Of a stretch of 64,000 bases of DNA, positions 45,653-53,660 are shown piece after piece; the first letter of the stretch is position 1, and every line of letters begins with the position of its first letter. The notes under the pieces are model-generated. The model did no database searches, was not told the origin of the DNA, and was given only the letters and a program-made list of their open reading frames with translations. Source of the stretch: Shimazuella soli (GTDB taxonomy: Bacteria; Bacillota; Bacilli; Thermoactinomycetales; Thermoactinomycetaceae); assembly GCF_022511585.1 (NCBI RefSeq), contig NZ_JAKWBN010000003.1:124001-188000 (forward strand). Reading direction: 5' to 3'. A program made the translations under genes and the position numbers.

Positions 45653-45856
45653 ATGAAAGCAGCAATACACCCAAATTATAAAACGGCAAAAGTAACTTGC
45701 ATGTCATGCGGAACTACTTTTGAAACTGGTTCTACTGTGGATGAGTTGAAAGTTGATGTTTGTTCCAAATGTCATCCTTTCTATACCGGTAAACAAAGAA
45801 CAGCTAACGCTGGTGGACGTGTAGATCGTTTTAAAAAGAAATACAACATCGATTAA
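45653..45856 (+). CDS. rpmE: Ribosomal protein L31 (zinc form)
   Basis: 67 aa; ATG with GAGGTGA upstream. C-x2-C pairs CMSCG and CSKCH bind zinc, so this is the C+ form used when zinc is sufficient. [16 protein letters not shown] start and [20 protein letters not shown] end are diagnostic. Downstream of rho as in Bacillus. Confidence 0.96.
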   Translation: MKAAIHPNYKTAKVTCMSCGTTFETGSTVDELKVDVCSKCHPFYTGKQRTANAGGRVDRFKKKYNID

Positions 45857-45862
45857 TCGTAG

Positions 45863-45889
45863 GCAAGCAAACACTGCTTGCTTTTTTTT
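45863..45889 (+). terminator. rpmE terminator
   Basis: Stem GCAAGCA / TGCTTGC, loop AACAC, followed by T-run. Confidence 0.85.
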
Positions 45890-45921
45890 ATGGAAATAGT
45901 TAGAACAGGGGTTTTCAGAGT

Positions 45922-47637
45922 ATGATTGCAATTGATTTTAAAGATTTTCATTTACATACAAACCAAGTTGAAGAAATATTGGCTGCAAAGAAATTGGATG
46001 AGGTGAAGCCTCTTCTGGAAAAAGTAGAATCTTTGTGGAAAAAAGGGTTTTATGCAGTTGGATTTGTTTCCTATGAGGCCGGCCCCGCTTTTGATCCAAA
46101 GCTTATGGTGAATAAAGATAATAAATTACCACTAGCATGGTTTGCTGTCTTTCGAGAGCCTGATCACATGACAAAAAATGAGTTTGGAGATTACCAAGTA
46201 GGCAAATGGGAGCCTGACTGTTCGCGGGAAACATATCAACAAGCGATCCAAACGATACATGATGCCATCGCAAGAGGAGATACTTATCAAGTTAATCACA
46301 CCATTCGGATGCATGCTGAGTTCCATGGAGATGCATGGGGGTTTTACCGACATTTAGCGAGTTTGCAATCCGGGTATAATGCCTGTTTGGATACTGGTGA
46401 TTTTCAGATATTATCTGTGTCTCCAGAGCTCTTTTTCCGCTGGGAACAAGATCAATTAATCACAAGACCGATGAAAGGAACAGCAAAGAGAGGGCGTTAT
46501 CAACAAGAAGATGACCTTCGGGCAAGACAGTTGCTAGCATCTGCAAAAGACCGTGCGGAGAACCTGATGATCGTGGATTTACTGCGAAATGATATGGGGA
46601 AAATTGCAGTGCCTGGAACGGTTCATGTTCCTGATTTATTTACCGTCGAACAATATCCTACCCTTTGGACGATGACTTCCACCATTAACGCCAAAACTCC
46701 ACCCACCACAACGCTAACAGATATATTTACAGCTCTCTTCCCTTGCGGATCAATCACAGGTGCTCCTAAAAGGAAAACAATGGAGCTGATCACTTCTTTG
46801 GAGCAGTCCCCAAGAGAAGTATACTGCGGGACGATCGGATATTTAAAACCAGGGGCAGAAGCAGTATTCAATGTGGGTATCCGCACGGTTTTCATTGATC
46901 AGAGGCGAAACAAGGCAACTTATGGAGTTGGGGGCGGAATTACATGGGATTCCACGAGTGGTGGCGAGTATGAAGAGGTCATTACCAAAGCGAAAATATT
47001 AGCGTCAAAGCCATACACCCATCAGTTATTGGAAAGCATTCGTTTGGAAAATGGAACCTATCCCTTATTGGAAAAGCATTTAAATCGAATGAACGAAAGT
47101 GCAAATTACTTTGCATACGCCTTTCCAGAAGAAGAAATAAGGTCACAATTGGCTTTGTTGTCAAGCAAATATCCATCTGGAGTATACAAAGTACGACTTC
47201 TTGTTTCTTCTAAGGGGGAAATAGAGTTACAAGCAGAAGCGCTAAAGAACATTGTACAACCTGTCATTACAACACTAGCAAAAACCCCGATTTCCAGTGA
47301 AAATATATTTCTCTATCATAAAACAACCAATAGACAAATGTATGAAGAGTTAAAAGTAGCTGGGTACTTTGATACATTGCTATGGAATGAAAGAGGAGAA
47401 CTCACCGAGTTTACAATCGGTAATCTCGTACTAGAATTAGATGGTAAGTTGGTAACACCATACCGCGATGCTGGGCTTTTAGCAGGAGTTATGAGGGCGA
47501 GTTTGTTGGAATTCGGTGAAGTAGAAGAGAGAGTTTTGTATCGAGAGGATTTAGAACGGGCTAGTTGTATTTGGTTGGTGAATAGTGTACGTGGCTGGAT
47601 AAAGGTGAAACTAGTTTATGATAAGGAAAGACTATGA
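45922..47637 (+). CDS. pabB: Fused aminodeoxychorismate synthase I / ADC lyase (PabB-PabC)
   Basis: 571 aa. Residues 1-365 are the chorismate-binding PabB domain: RPMKGTAKRGRYQ with the catalytic Lys, LRNDMGKIAVPGTV and CGSITGAPKRKTME. Residues 375-571 are a PLP aminotransferase-IV domain (PabC): PLLEKHLNRM, VRLLVSS, Lys in HKTTNR and NERGELTEFTIGNLVLEL. It makes 4-aminobenzoate for folate from chorismate and ammonia. The glutaminase PabA must be elsewhere. It occupies the place of tdk in the Bacillus order. Confidence 0.9.
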   Translation: MIAIDFKDFHLHTNQVEEILAAKKLDEVKPLLEKVESLWKKGFYAVGFVSYEAGPAFDPKLMVNKDNKLPLAWFAVFREPDHMTKNEFGDYQVGKWEPDCSRETYQQAIQTIHDAIARGDTYQVNHTIRMHAEFHGDAWGFYRHLASLQSGYNACLDTGDFQILSVSPELFFRWEQDQLITRPMKGTAKRGRYQQEDDLRARQLLASAKDRAENLMIVDLLRNDMGKIAVPGTVHVPDLFTVEQYPTLWTMTSTINAKTPPTTTLTDIFTALFPCGSITGAPKRKTMELITSLEQSPREVYCGTIGYLKPGAEAVFNVGIRTVFIDQRRNKATYGVGGGITWDSTSGGEYEEVITKAKILASKPYTHQLLESIRLENGTYPLLEKHLNRMNESANYFAYAFPEEEIRSQLALLSSKYPSGVYKVRLLVSSKGEIELQAEALKNIVQPVITTLAKTPISSENIFLYHKTTNRQMYEELKVAGYFDTLLWNERGELTEFTIGNLVLELDGKLVTPYRDAGLLAGVMRASLLEFGEVEERVLYREDLERASCIWLVNSVRGWIKVKLVYDKERL

Positions 47638-47706
47638 TTTAGTTTTTTATTCATAGCGAATGTTCTTAAAAATAGGATGCCTGTTATTTTGATAAGAAAT
47701 TAAAAA

Positions 47707-47734
47707 AAGAGGCTATGTGTGCCTCTTCTTTTTA
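47707..47734 (+). terminator. pabBC terminator
   Basis: Stem AAGAGGC / GCCTCTT followed by CTTTTTAT. Confidence 0.75.
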
Positions 47735-47820
47735 TAAATAACTATATTTGTTAAAGTCTAAACTGGTATTAGGTAATCTATATAGAACTTCTATAACCAA
47801 AGAAGATATTGTAAATCGGG

Positions 47821-48110
47821 GGTTGTGCGGTGGTTTCCACCACCACACAACCTTTTTTACCGAGAGCACCGCTCTGCTACCCGCGGTGGGTGATGTGGTT
47901 GCTGGGCGGAGGCGGGGGCACCTGCGCATCCTGCTTGTCCAGAGCGGCAGTTGCACCTGCCGCTTCCTGCCTCACTTCGAGAGTCAGGTCCTCGTTGTGT
48001 GCGACAGCCGCTGAATGCCAAGTCGCTGACTTGGGATCTTCGATGGCCATTTTACAGCTCCCAGTAGATTGGGAATGGATTCCGTTTACCACTCCTCATA
48101 GATATTTTAT
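47821..48110 (-). other. GC-rich single-gene unit H
   Basis: One short gene. The 5' element TACTGGGAGC (48057-48066) contains the ribosome site and pairs with GCTCTCGGTA (47858-47867) 9 nt after the stop: 10 bp with two G-U pairs. A 13-bp hairpin (GGTTGTGTGGTGG / CCACCGCACAACC, 47821-47852) ends the unit. Upstream AGGAGTGGTAAACGGAATCC is shared with unit I. Confidence 0.6.
47877..48050 (-). CDS. 57-aa protein, paralogue of the unit I protein (unit H)
   Basis: ATG with GGGAG 6 nt upstream; a frame open 14 codons further has no good start. The protein begins MAIEDPKSATWHSAAVAHNE and ends in a Pro-rich tail (VPPPPPSNHITHRG). It aligns over its full length with the protein at 48271-48441: SA.W.SAA.A.NE.L, RQ(E/D)AAGA.A and a shared THRG end. 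Helical, charged, no membrane span. Unknown family, GC-rich. Two diverged copies in tandem show it is a real, selected gene. Confidence 0.7.
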   Translation of the reverse strand: MAIEDPKSATWHSAAVAHNEDLTLEVRQEAAGATAALDKQDAQVPPPPPSNHITHRG

Positions 48111-48214
48111 ATAAAAATATTATATATTTCAATCTTCTGATCTTTGGAAAAGTATCCTAATTGTATATTATATCCTACAGAGCTTTATCCATCAGATGTA
48201 TTATGCTTAAATCG

Positions 48215-48500
48215 GGGTTGTGTGGTAGTTTGCACCACCGCACAACCCTATTTACCGAGAGTTCACTCTGCTACCCGCGGTGGGTGCTGCCGTCGGCCTT
48301 CGGAGGCTGTGAGCCCTTTTCCTTGGCCTTCTCGGCTGCTGCACCAGCTGCGTCTTGCCGTATGTTGTCCGGCAGTTTCTCGTTCATGGCAGCTGCTGCC
48401 GAACCCCACTCTGACTTCTTGTCATCCTCGCTAGTTGCCACTTACACTCCCAGTAAGTAATGAGTGGATTCCTTTTACCACTCCTGTATATGATTCTATA
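48215..48500 (-). other. GC-rich single-gene unit I
   Basis: Tandem relative of unit H. 5' element TTACTGGGAGT (48446-48456) pairs with ACTCTCGGTAA (48252-48262): 11 bp with two G-U pairs. Compared with H, the terminal pair is T-A instead of C-G, so both sides changed together. A -10-like TATAAT lies near 48510 and the end hairpin at 48215-48248. Confidence 0.6.
48271..48441 (-). CDS. 56-aa protein, paralogue of the unit H protein (unit I)
   Basis: GTG start with GGGAG 5 nt upstream, at the same position as the ATG of unit H. It begins MATSEDDKKSEWGSAAAAMN and ends KADGSTHRG. The core EK..DNIRQDAAGAAAEKAKEK is like the H core but the Pro-rich tail is replaced by Lys/Pro. Charged, Ala-rich, probably helical. 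Function unknown. A search limited to ATG starts would miss it. Confidence 0.65.
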   Translation of the reverse strand: MATSEDDKKSEWGSAAAAMNEKLPDNIRQDAAGAAAEKAKEKGSQPPKADGSTHRG

Positions 48501-48663
48501 AAAGATTATTATAATGTTCAATTATGTAATAATATAAATAATTATATTTATATTAAGATTAATAGAATTTTTAAAAATTGAAACACTTTATGAAGTGATC
48601 TCGTAAAGAAATATCGGTCTGGTTGGATGCAATTGTCTATTGAGAAAGATTTAAAAGTTGAAT

Positions 48664-48701
48664 AAAAAAGTTGGGCTGGATACTTACGAGAGCATCCAGC
48701 C
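48664..48701 (-). terminator. Terminator of unit J
   Basis: Perfect stem GGCTGGAT / ATCCAGCC; on the minus strand followed by CAACTTTTTTATT. Confidence 0.8.
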
Positions 48702-48709
48702 TTTTCAGC

Positions 48710-48892
48710 TCAGAAATCGTTCTCTCCAGTCAGAGGATCACCATCAGAGGAAGGGGAATCGATGGAGAAGCTGCGACTGCCTTCGGCGAGCTCTGCTCCT
48801 CGCAAATCTTGGTAACCGACGACTCTCCTGGTGCTATCCACAATGGAATTGGAGAATAAGCCCTCTTTGTCTGGATCACAATAACTAGTCAT
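48710..48892 (-). CDS. 60-aa protein with a DGDPLTGEN end (unit J)
   Basis: ATG with GGGAGAG 4 nt upstream. It begins MTSYCDPDKEGLFSNS and ends SFSIDSPSSDGDPLTGENDF. The end resembles the core of the regulator-linked peptides (YGDGDPLGNS, YGNGDPLGDS). Hydrophilic, no signal peptide. Stop just before a strong terminator. It may be a larger relative of the GDP peptides, but no regulator gene is adjacent. Composition is less GC-rich than units A-I. Confidence 0.55.
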   Translation of the reverse strand: MTSYCDPDKEGLFSNSIVDSTRRVVGYQDLRGAELAEGSRSFSIDSPSSDGDPLTGENDF

Positions 48893-49249
48893 TTTCTCTC
48901 CCTTGGAAGAAGAAGTGATTCATTTATATTTTATTAAACATTTTGTTAGCCGTTCAATTATCCTTTAACATCGCCTGTCGAAGGAGGCTTTGGGAATCGA
49001 GAAATTAATTTCGAATCAAGAGATAAAAAAGTATTGACGAATTCATCACTACCAAATATAATGACTATACAGTCAGTCATTTAAGTGGTTATTAAATAGT
49101 GCTATCGTATTGTTAGATAGATATCATTTCACTTTAAATGCATACCATAAGCTTTTTGGCAGTAAGAAAAAGATAGCAAATTTATGAAACAGAAATTTTT
49201 TTGACCCAAAAAATGAATGAATGGTTAGTCATCTATGAGGAGGATCAAC
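48893..49249. other. Intergenic region with the MFS promoter
   Basis: 357 bp without a gene; holds the promoter/operator described separately and a leader of about 180 nt for the MFS gene. Confidence 0.5.
49034..49075 (+). promoter_or_regulatory. Promoter and palindromic operator of the MFS gene
   Basis: TTGACG (49034-49039), 17 bp, TATAAT (49057-49062). The palindrome TGACTATACAGTCA (49062-49075) starts in the -10 and covers the start site, as expected for a repressor site of TetR type. TCAGTCATT and GTTAGTCAT repeats follow. No regulator gene is adjacent. Confidence 0.65.
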
Positions 49250-50485
49250 ATGACACAAGTTGATAATTGGAAAACAAAAACATACTTATTTGTTATCGGA
49301 CAGTTTTTTTCTTTATTTGGTTCTGCAATTGTTACGTATGCGATGATTTGGTATATCTCATTAAAAACGGGTTCAGGGTTATGGCTTACATTAGGGATGA
49401 TCGCTGCAAATTTACCGTTAGCCTTGTTTGCACCAATTGCTGGTACATTGGTAGACAAATTTAACCGCAAATCTTTAATTATGATCTCAGATGGTTCGAT
49501 TGCTCTTCTCACACTCTGCACAGCAGTTCTCTTTCACTTTGGTTTTCAAAATATTATTTTGTTGCTGGTTATTTCCACCCTGCGTTCGATCGGACAAGCG
49601 ATCCAACAATCCGCAGGTAATGCTCTGGTTCAGCAAATTGTACCAGCTGAAGAGTTGACAAAAATCAATGGTTTGTTTCAAGGTGCACAAGCATTGATTC
49701 TCATTTTGGGTCCTGTAATAGGCGGGTTTGTATTTGGCCAGTTTGGTTTAGAACTAACATTTTATATCGATACTGCTACTGCATTCATCGAACTCAGCCT
49801 GCTAGCATTCATTTTTGTACCAACCATTGTGAGAGAAAAGAAAGAATCAACTACATTATTTACTGATTTTAAAGACAGCATTGCTTATATCAAGACATCT
49901 ACTCTTTTAAAAAGTATGTTTGTCTCTTCCTTAGTGATTTTCGCTCTGCTAACCCCAGTTGCCTATCTAGCGCCTTTATTTATTCAACGTACGTTTGGTG
50001 CAGATGTACAATTGCTGTCTATTGGAGAGTTAGCTTGGGGACTAGGTTCCCTTGTTGGCAGTATGTTGTTAATGAGACTAAAAATCAACAACAAAATACG
50101 GACTTTGGTGTTATCTATGATTATGTTTGGCGTATTGACGGCAATTATCGGTTTCTCTCCCTATTTCAGTATGTATGTCATCTTGATTGCATTAGCAGGT
50201 GTGTTTCTGCCAGTAATGACAACAGTACTAACAGTAGTGCTACAAGAAAATGTGGAGCCAGCATATATGGGTCGTGTATTTTCTCTAGTGATGGGTATCT
50301 CCTCTATTATGTCGCCGCTTGCGATGCTGGTAGCTGGACCTTTGGGTGATCTCGTCAACATAAAATGGATCTATATAGTCTCTAGTATGTTGTTAATTGT
50401 CTATGCATTCTTATTAAAAAGAATAGATGAAAGACGTAGTTTCATTCCCCAAGAAAATAAGCAGACAGCGGATAGTTTAACTTGA
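49250..50485 (+). CDS. MFS transporter (macrolide-efflux-like)
   Basis: 411 aa; ATG 49250 with AGGAGG 7 nt upstream. Twelve hydrophobic spans in two halves. The loop VDKFNRKSLIMISDG between spans 2 and 3 is the MFS motif A. Resembles MefA/YfiS-type drug efflux proteins. The palindromic operator in its promoter suggests induction by a ligand of a TetR-like repressor encoded elsewhere. Substrate unknown. Confidence 0.85.
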   Translation: MTQVDNWKTKTYLFVIGQFFSLFGSAIVTYAMIWYISLKTGSGLWLTLGMIAANLPLALFAPIAGTLVDKFNRKSLIMISDGSIALLTLCTAVLFHFGFQNIILLLVISTLRSIGQAIQQSAGNALVQQIVPAEELTKINGLFQGAQALILILGPVIGGFVFGQFGLELTFYIDTATAFIELSLLAFIFVPTIVREKKESTTLFTDFKDSIAYIKTSTLLKSMFVSSLVIFALLTPVAYLAPLFIQRTFGADVQLLSIGELAWGLGSLVGSMLLMRLKINNKIRTLVLSMIMFGVLTAIIGFSPYFSMYVILIALAGVFLPVMTTVLTVVLQENVEPAYMGRVFSLVMGISSIMSPLAMLVAGPLGDLVNIKWIYIVSSMLLIVYAFLLKRIDERRSFIPQENKQTADSLT

Positions 50486-50497
50486 CATATGATGAAA

Positions 50498-50533
50498 GAA
50501 GACGAAAAGGCACAACCTTATCGTCTTCTTTTG
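50498..50533. terminator. Bidirectional terminator between convergent genes
   Basis: Stem GAAGACGA / TCGTCTTC followed by TTTTGC on the plus strand. Confidence 0.75.
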
Positions 50534-50537
50534 CATT

Positions 50538-51305
50538 TTATTGTTTTTTGGCACCGCGAACTAAGATCGATTTTAAACAGAAAGTATCAATTGATCCATC
50601 CATTTTATAAGTGATAGAAAAAGTATCTTTTGCTAAAGGAGATGCAGATTGAAATAAATGCTGCAACTTTTCCTTTGCTGCTTCTGGTGTAGAGGAACGA
50701 GATACCCAATTATCGTATTGGAGTGGAAGATCCCATTTGGCTATTTCTTCATAGGTCAGCTCGTTTTTTTGAATGAGTTCCTTCCATTCTGACAAGGAAT
50801 ACTCCCTAACTTGAGAAGGATCACGTGTCTGATTAATTTCGTTAATAAATCTATCCAGCTCTTGATTGTCTGGTGCATAGTGGTCTACCAACAGGAAGAC
50901 TCCACCTGGTTTTAATACACGACTGATTTCTTTCATCGCTTTTTCAATCTGGGGAAAGTGATGAGCGGCAAACCGGCAGGTAACAACGCAAAACGTTTCG
51001 TCTTCAAAGGGAAGTGATTCTACATCACCTACTTGAAAATGTACATTTTCTACTCCTTTATCTTTGGCAAATTGATTCGCAACCTTTACCATTTCAGGAG
51101 TAACGTCAATCCCTACACATTGTTCTGCAATATCTGCAAAGGCTATTGCAGTGTGACCTGCTGCTGCTCCTATGTCTAACAGCGTTTGAATACGGGGAAT
51201 TTTAACTGCATGTTTCATCTTTTCTAAATCTTTTCCTGCTGCAAAGATTTTGTTGTCTCGGTATTGCTCAGGATTTTTTGCAAATTGTTCAGAAGCGGAT
51301 GTCAT
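50538..51305 (-). CDS. SAM-dependent methyltransferase (UbiE/MenG-like class I)
   Basis: 255 aa from ATG 51305 (GGAGGAGACAGG upstream). Motif I LLDIGAAAGHTAIAFAD, motif II GIDVTPEM, then GDVESLPFEDETFCVVTCRF and ISRVLKPGGVFLLVDHYAP. Class I fold, small-molecule type. The C-terminal part (about 180-255) is longer than the minimal fold and may bind substrate. Substrate unknown. Divergent from a LysR gene 115 bp away, which may regulate it. Confidence 0.85.
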   Translation of the reverse strand: MTSASEQFAKNPEQYRDNKIFAAGKDLEKMKHAVKIPRIQTLLDIGAAAGHTAIAFADIAEQCVGIDVTPEMVKVANQFAKDKGVENVHFQVGDVESLPFEDETFCVVTCRFAAHHFPQIEKAMKEISRVLKPGGVFLLVDHYAPDNQELDRFINEINQTRDPSQVREYSLSEWKELIQKNELTYEEIAKWDLPLQYDNWVSRSSTPEAAKEKLQHLFQSASPLAKDTFSITYKMDGSIDTFCLKSILVRGAKKQ

Positions 51306-51419
51306 CCTGTCTCCTCCTACACAATGTTTCATTTTTTCTTATTTTATTAGAGGATTTTCCATAAGTCGAAGATATAGATATAATCAGTACCATAGTTTTT
51401 ACCTATGGAGATGATCATC

Positions 51420-52328
51420 ATGGAAGTGCGTGTTTTGCGTTATGCTTTAGAAATATACCGACAAAAAAGTTTTACCAAAGCGGCAAATCGCTTACATATT
51501 GCTCAGCCTTCTCTCAGTCAGCAAATTGGAAAGTTGGAAAAAGAATTAGGAGTAACTTTGTTTTATCGGACAAGAAATGAAGTAGAGGCTACACCCGAAG
51601 GCCTTCAGTTTATGAAGAGAGCAGAGAAGATCGTGCGAGCTCATGATGATCTTTTGCGGGAGATGAAAGATCATAAAGAAGGTATTGGATCTACCCTAAC
51701 CATAGGGACACCTGCTGTTACAGGAGGCTATGTTTTACCTCCACTTATTCAAATGTATTTGGAGAGATATCCGCAAGTTGAAATAAAGCTAGTAGAAGAA
51801 ACACCAGCAAAATTAGAGCAGTTGATCCTTGAAGGAAAAGTAGACCTAGCTGTTTTATCGCTGCCTGTAGAAAATGAAAAAATAACTACTCATACTATGG
51901 TGACAGAACCGCTTTTTTTAGCGGTGCCAAGAAAAGAACAAAGTTGGATGCCGGAAAAATTACGCAATGTGGTACGACATGCTGGAAAAAAAGCGTATCA
52001 AACAAGATCAGTGCCTATAGGAGATGTTCAAGAAGCACCTTTTATCTTATTAAAAGAAGAGTACGGTTTTCGCCGTATCGTATTGGATTTGTGTGCGGAA
52101 GCTGGTTTTCAGCCTAATGTTCACTTTTTGACAAGTAATATGGAAACAGCCCAATCGTTTGTAGTTTCAGGCTTAGGTGTTACGATTGTCCCATTGATGG
52201 TAACAAGAGAGCGGACAGATATGTTATACCTTCCATTAGAAGGGAAACCAACTCGTACGTTGGTGTTTGCCTATCGGGAAGACCGGTATTTGAGTAATGT
52301 TGCAAGAACATTTATGGATACTTACTAG
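51420..52328 (+). CDS. LysR-family transcriptional regulator
   Basis: 302 aa from ATG 51420 (GGAGATGATCATC upstream). HTH SFTKAANRLHIAQPSLSQQI (about 17-36), linker helix, then a two-lobe co-inducer domain (TLTIGTPAVTGGYVLPPLIQ onward; GLGVTIVPLM near the end). Resembles CynR/CysL-like activators. Divergent from the methyltransferase, with the typical position for its target; an ATAC-type site in the 115-bp gap was not identified. Confidence 0.88.
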   Translation: MEVRVLRYALEIYRQKSFTKAANRLHIAQPSLSQQIGKLEKELGVTLFYRTRNEVEATPEGLQFMKRAEKIVRAHDDLLREMKDHKEGIGSTLTIGTPAVTGGYVLPPLIQMYLERYPQVEIKLVEETPAKLEQLILEGKVDLAVLSLPVENEKITTHTMVTEPLFLAVPRKEQSWMPEKLRNVVRHAGKKAYQTRSVPIGDVQEAPFILLKEEYGFRRIVLDLCAEAGFQPNVHFLTSNMETAQSFVVSGLGVTIVPLMVTRERTDMLYLPLEGKPTRTLVFAYREDRYLSNVARTFMDTY

Positions 52329-52379
52329 CGTAAAGAAAAGGGATAAGTTTTAGAAGAGGGAGAATTTTTGATGGATGTA

Positions 52380-52681
52380 TTTACGGATAATAATTATTAG
52401 AATATAATGAAAATTAGATAGGAAGGACCCATTCAAATCACCCCAAGGAGGGTGTATGTTCATTGTCTGTGGTGGGGAAGGTTCGAACGGACTCCCGCCC
52501 CAATCTCGAACCCCGCCGCCCAGGACTCTCCGGCCGGGTGAGGGCGGCTGCTAGTCAAGTGAGACCATTCGTGGTCGCCTGACACTGTCCGTACGGGCAA
52601 CATAACCGATAAATAAGCAAAATTGCTTACATGAATTCAAAAGCCTGCATTAATCCGAATAAGATTAATGCAGGCTTTTTT
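52380..52681 (+). other. GC-rich single-gene unit K
   Basis: Promoter TTTACG, 17 bp, TATAAT (52380-52408), a 32-codon gene, a hairpin (GACCA TTCG TGGTC inside GTCA..TGAC, 52553-52582) and a strong terminator (GCCTGCATTAATC / GATTAATGCAGGC plus T6, 52643-52681). The terminator also serves the HTTM gene on the minus strand. No clear 5'/3' complementarity was found here. Confidence 0.5.
52456..52554 (+). CDS. 32-aa GC-rich peptide (unit K)
   Basis: ATG preceded by AAGGAGGGTGT, an excellent ribosome site. Product MFIVCGGEGSNGLPPQSRTP then PPRTLRPGEGGC. A cysteine near each end, many Pro, Gly and Arg. No signal peptide. The strong ribosome site, own promoter and terminator support expression. Without homologues the coding call stays moderate. 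Confidence 0.5.
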   Translation: MFIVCGGEGSNGLPPQSRTPPPRTLRPGEGGC

Positions 52682-53660
52682 AGGTTGCAACAGGAGTTTC
52701 GTTTGGCGGTGCTTCTGTTTTGGTTTCTTTTTTGCTAAAGATACGTTTCCACCAAACAGCAAGTTGATGGTAGTCTTTATCGAATAACAACATACATTCA
52801 CAACCGATCATGACCCAAGAGAAGTCCACGAGTCCCATGGAAACCGCGATTCCAATATGGAGGAGACAAGCGGAAAAGATGGCAAAGTATTTGGTATATC
52901 GGTTGAGCAGTAAAAATGGAAATGCTACTTGGAAAATGGTTGTCGCATAGGTTGCAAAAATTAACAATGGTTCGTATTTCCACAGTAAATCATTAATTCC
53001 TGGGGTGTAAAATTCTTGGACACGGCTGGCATAGTAGAGAGCTGTACCATTTTGCCATAGTTCGCCCATGACTTTATAGCTGCCAGAAGCAAAATACATA
53101 AATATGAGCTGGATTACACACGTTATCCATGCAAAATTGTGAATGATGGCGACAAAATCACGGATCCCTTGATTATCACGGATTTTGGCAAACAACTTCT
53201 TTTTACGCCGCTTTCTCCACCATGCATCTACAGAGAAATACGCATTTGTTTTAGCAAAGATCAGATAAACTAATAGGAGTCGCAACATATTGTCTCCACC
53301 ATGGGTAATACTGTAATCCCGTGTGTAGATGGAGAACATCAAGATCGCGATCAAGACCCCCATAATACGTGTCTGGAAACCGATGATGTAAAGAATACTA
53401 ACAGCAATCCCACCGAAGATGACCGCGTTCACGACCCAAAGATCAGGGCCCAAGTCAAATAAGGTATGTATGTTGTTACTCTCTGTAATTTTTTGATAAG
53501 CTTCATAAGAAACGATTCCATTCGGCCCCCAAAGTAAAAACCGAGTGGGTATATTGAGTGCCAGCTCATACAACATAGCAACACCGAATATAATGCGAAC
53601 CAAACTCAATCCAATCAGAGATTGTTTTGTGGTGAGAAAGTTTATAAGTCGATTGATCAT
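52680..53660 (-). CDS. HTTM-domain membrane protein
   Basis: 326 aa. About seven hydrophobic spans; LSLVRIIFGVAMLYELALNI near the start, SITHGGDNMLRLLLVYLIFA and HNFAWITCVIQLIFMYFASG are typical of the HTTM family, related to vitamin K-dependent gamma-carboxylase. Bacterial members are poorly known. ATG inside the end of the previous gene (ATGA overlap) with GGAGGTGG upstream, so co-translated with the DUF5819 gene. With the nearby DCC thiol protein it forms a recurrent cluster. Confidence 0.82.
   Translation of the reverse strand: MINRLINFLTTKQSLIGLSLVRIIFGVAMLYELALNIPTRFLLWGPNGIVSYEAYQKITESNNIHTLFDLGPDLWVVNAVIFGGIAVSILYIIGFQTRIMGVLIAILMFSIYTRDYSITHGGDNMLRLLLVYLIFAKTNAYFSVDAWWRKRRKKKLFAKIRDNQGIRDFVAIIHNFAWITCVIQLIFMYFASGSYKVMGELWQNGTALYYASRVQEFYTPGINDLLWKYEPLLIFATYATTIFQVAFPFLLLNRYTKYFAIFSACLLHIGIAVSMGLVDFSWVMIGCECMLLFDKDYHQLAVWWKRIFSKKETKTEAPPNETPVAT

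Noticed and set aside
48058-48092. Upstream GTG frame extending the unit H protein by 14 aa
   Set aside because: The GTG is part of the AGGAG-like sequence itself, and in the paralogous unit I the same stretch is out of frame with the gene.
47830-48434. Plus-strand frames of 88-99 aa across units H and I
   Set aside because: They run through the terminal hairpins and have no ribosome site. The paralogous minus-strand frames are supported by their mutual similarity.
47821-48500. Integron gene cassettes with attC sites (GGTTGTG / CACAACC hairpins)
   Set aside because: No integrase, units scattered through the chromosome and in both orientations, and hairpins at other units lack the GTTRRRY/RYYYAAC pattern.
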